Shown piece by piece: positions 61,502 to 64,000 of a stretch of 64,000 nt of DNA. Each line of letters starts with the position of its first letter. Position 1 is the first letter of the stretch. The position numbers and the translations under genes are program-made. Source of the stretch: Caprella mutica (taxonomy: Eukaryota; Arthropoda; Malacostraca; Amphipoda; Caprellidae); the NCBI GenBank assembly GCA_947561585.1, contig CANNZV010000123.1:186001-250000 (forward strand). Reading direction: 5' to 3'. The notes beneath the pieces are model-generated. The model was given only the letters and a program-made list of their open reading frames with translations, did no database searches and was not told where the DNA came from.

Positions 61502-62178
61502 TATAGGCATATACTGTATATTGAAAATGAAAATTATTTGCAGAATATATCATAGATTTTTATTTCTATTTAATCACCCAATGATTCAGAAATAGAGAGT
61601 CTCTATAATAATTAAACACAGTAAAATAGAATAAATAAACAAAGTCCTATTAGTGAAAGGGACAGAAAAAGACGTGTAAGTTATTCTCGAATATTTGCTG
61701 AAGATTTAAAACTGACTAAAAGATTTAAAACTTTTGTACAAACAAACAAATTGGATCATTGCTATTTACACTTTACGGTTATAGTATGTGCGAACAAGTT
61801 AACATACGCTATGTTAAATTGTCAGCATTCAAGCATTAACTAATTATACAGGGTGTCACTGAAATAAGTTGAGAATAACAAAATATAACACTTGACGATT
61901 GTAAAACTAGCTTTTTTTTCAAACAGAGAAATATTTTCATGCACGTTTTGAATACAATATGTTACTAAAATGATGGAATGATATGGTGTAGAAGCACATT
62001 TATATTGAATTTTAGTAAAATTTTATGTTTTAGTAAAAGAAAAAATCCTCAATACATTTTGCATCTTTTTTTTAAATTTTTTTCAATCCAAGATATGAAC
62101 CTGCAATAAATTAAAAGCAAAATAATAACTATGTAAGTCATAGTGACCAATAGTAGATAAAGAATAAAATGCATATAT

Positions 62179-62380
62179 GGTATATTCTTAATTATCGGTC
62201 AGTACTACATCTACGGTGATATTAAAAAAAATTGTTATTATTACACAGTGCTATCTAATACTTCTGCAAAACCGGGTTTGCAAAAGTATTAGATAGCACT
62301 GTGTAATAATAACAATTTTTATATTGTTTTTTCTTATATGTCCGAAAATGTAGTGTTGACCGATAATTAAGAACTTACCC
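62179..62380. mobile_element. Family A foldback MITE with the GTGCTATCTAATACTTC core
   Basis: Left GGTATATTCTTAATTATCGG, right CGATAATTAAGAACTTACCC|TA. The central palindrome ACAGTGCTATCTAATACTTC ... GTATTAGATAGCACTGTG is shared with 31740-31957, 30 kb away. Confidence 0.85.
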
Positions 62381-64000
62381 TACAGTATATTTATTCATAT
62401 CAAATATTTATGAATAATGTCAAGTCAACGTACGTGAATAGAATTCTACTTAATAGTAAAATAATGAATCGTTTATTTAGACAAAACATGGTTTCAAAAA
62501 AATTATATAGGTTTTACAATGAAAAAATTTGCTCAAAACCCACATGGTAACTTTGAAAGTTAATTGGGGTATTATAATATAATATATTATAATACATATA
62601 ACGTTTTTCATCACTCTGGACTTATTATAACACAATAATAAATTTCTATATTTGAGTAGTCTATCACAGTACAGAAAATGTAATAGAGGAACATATTAGG
62701 AGTATTTTTTTCTGTAGCTCTTCCAGATACCCTCCTTTTTCACAAAGAACTCAATATTTCAGTTCAATTCATGCCTCAGTCGCAATAGAAATAATCCGTA
62801 TTATTTGATATAAGCATCTGGAGTAATGGCGTAGGTTTTCACTAACGCTTAGTCCTTTATAGCCCCCCCACCCCCCCTCCCCTCCACATCCCTCCACTTC
62901 TTCACACCAAGTTTGGCGAAAAGGAGGAACACCCTCCAGGAAATCATCTCCGGTAAACTTCCGATGAAGGTGTTGCTGCTGCAGAGCTGAAGCTGTACTT
63001 CACATTATTTGATGTACTTTAAATGTATTTAGGTAGTTGTACTTAGGTGTAGCTATGTTGATGTACATAAGTATATCTTCTGTACTTTTGTGTCGATGTA
63101 TAATTAAGAAAGAAGAATTTCTCGTTCCAACAGAAACAAAACAAGCAAATCTATGATTTCAATTTAAATATAATACAATTTCGTACTTTTGTTTTACTTG
63201 TTCTTTTTTAATATTTTTTTTTTAACTATTTTTTGTTTATCATGACGTCATTAGACAATATATAAAAGAAAGATTAAAGAATATTTTTTTATCAATTATG
63301 CCTCTATATTGTGAAAAAATAGGGACCTATAATTTGGATATTTATATTTGAATGGTTGAAATGAATTAGGTAGTCAATTTATCTTGAATTTTCTCATTTA
63401 TGATTTACATAATTTTGAAAATTAGCACAAGTCAATAACCACTTGCCGTAGCTTGCATGTAAATGCATCTTCCAAAAAACTGAGCAATTAATTTGTATAC
63501 CATTGTTCATGTCAGTGAGAAGAGAGTCTAAGGTATGTAATTATGTGCAAAAGTGATTTGAAATATCAAAGATCAAGATTTAGACATGTTCATTTCTAAT
63601 GTTCCACATGTGTGACCAGCTGGACGCTTTATGTTAAATGTTATGTTCTCGAGACACAGGTTATAGGGTGACCGTCATACATCTTCGTGTCTCAGATTAG
63701 TTCGCACCTAACGAATCATTGGTTCCGGTATTGTTAGTACAGAAAAATATATAATGTATATTAGAAGGATAATCGACACTAACTGAAAATGATAGAGAAC
63801 AGTGAATACCTAAATTAAACTTAACAACCAATATATAATCGTTTCTATTGGTATTTATATCTATAATATAGAATGCATTCAAACTATATAAGAGTACAGA
63901 TATGTTCTTAAGACAAATGCAAAGAAAGATGCAACTTCATTCGTATTCTGTAAGGCAGACTCATTTTTATCTCTACGAGGATTAGAAAAGGAGCAGGTGA
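62381..64000. other. AT-rich spacer with one GC-rich pocket
   Basis: 62860-62990 is C-rich on the plus strand (CCCCCCCACCCCCCCTCCCC) and open on both strands for 45-70 codons without a start. The window ends in GGAGCAG|GTGA, which resembles a splice donor. Nothing certain. Confidence 0.3.

Noticed and set aside
62775..62993. Leucine-rich-repeat-like text (SSNTFIGSLPEMI) on the minus strand
   Set aside because: A single short match in a C-rich pocket with several open frames; no start or repeat of the motif.

Overview
This is a gene-poor, strongly AT-rich stretch of a eukaryotic nuclear genome, most likely an invertebrate animal and plausibly an arthropod. That guess rests on the split gene, the palindromic TA-flanked MITEs and a CR1-like reverse-transcriptase relic. 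No rRNA, tRNA, operon, CRISPR or bacterial signal was found, and nothing identifies the species.

The only convincing protein-coding sequence is one GC-rich exon on the minus strand (about 25740-26222). It has a consensus splice donor, an acidic run, a lysine run and a Trp-rich segment, and I do not recognise the family. A possible first coding exon of the same gene lies at 41862-41893 (minus): a start codon in a CCATGG context followed by a perfect CAG|GTGAGT donor in matching phase. This implies an intron of about 15.6 kb. A possible 117-nt cassette exon lies between them at 27415-27531. A plus-strand non-coding exon may end at 12438.

The rest is repeats. (1) About two dozen tandem arrays, with units from 9 to 60 bp, occupy roughly 14 kb, about a fifth of the window. 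Many have open frames on several strands only because of their periodicity. Several show higher-order structure: 8 x 20 bp, 11 x 12 bp, 7 x 60 bp. (2) One family of palindromic TA-flanked foldback elements (here Family A, terminus GGGTAAGTTACG) occurs about 24 times, roughly every 2.7 kb. Its end is itself a consensus 5' splice site. (3) Other dispersed families: B (GGGTTGTGACA ends, two copies), C, D and E (single foldback elements), F (two copies rich in TGACCTTTGACC nuclear-receptor-like DR1 motifs), G (three copies plus a fragment), and H and I (elements with inverted ends whose inner part is, or has become, a tandem array).

Layout: 0-12 kb, arrays plus Families A, C, D, G and I. 12-20 kb, quiet DNA with a possible exon and GC-richer pockets. 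21.6-23 kb, a very large 20-bp array. 25.7-27.5 kb, the coding exon and the candidate cassette exon. 28-40 kb, arrays including the 1.5-kb 60-bp satellite and the 11-bp arrays. 41.9 kb, possible gene start. 43.4-45.9 kb, the RT relic between two GA-rich arrays, then a 12-bp array. 47-50.8 kb, more arrays. 52.9-55.7 kb, 9-bp and 12-bp arrays. 56-64 kb, nested foldback elements and otherwise unremarkable AT-rich DNA.

The strongest lead is mechanistic. In Families H and I the tandem unit resembles the element's own inverted terminal motif, which suggests that arrays are seeded inside mobile elements from their ends.
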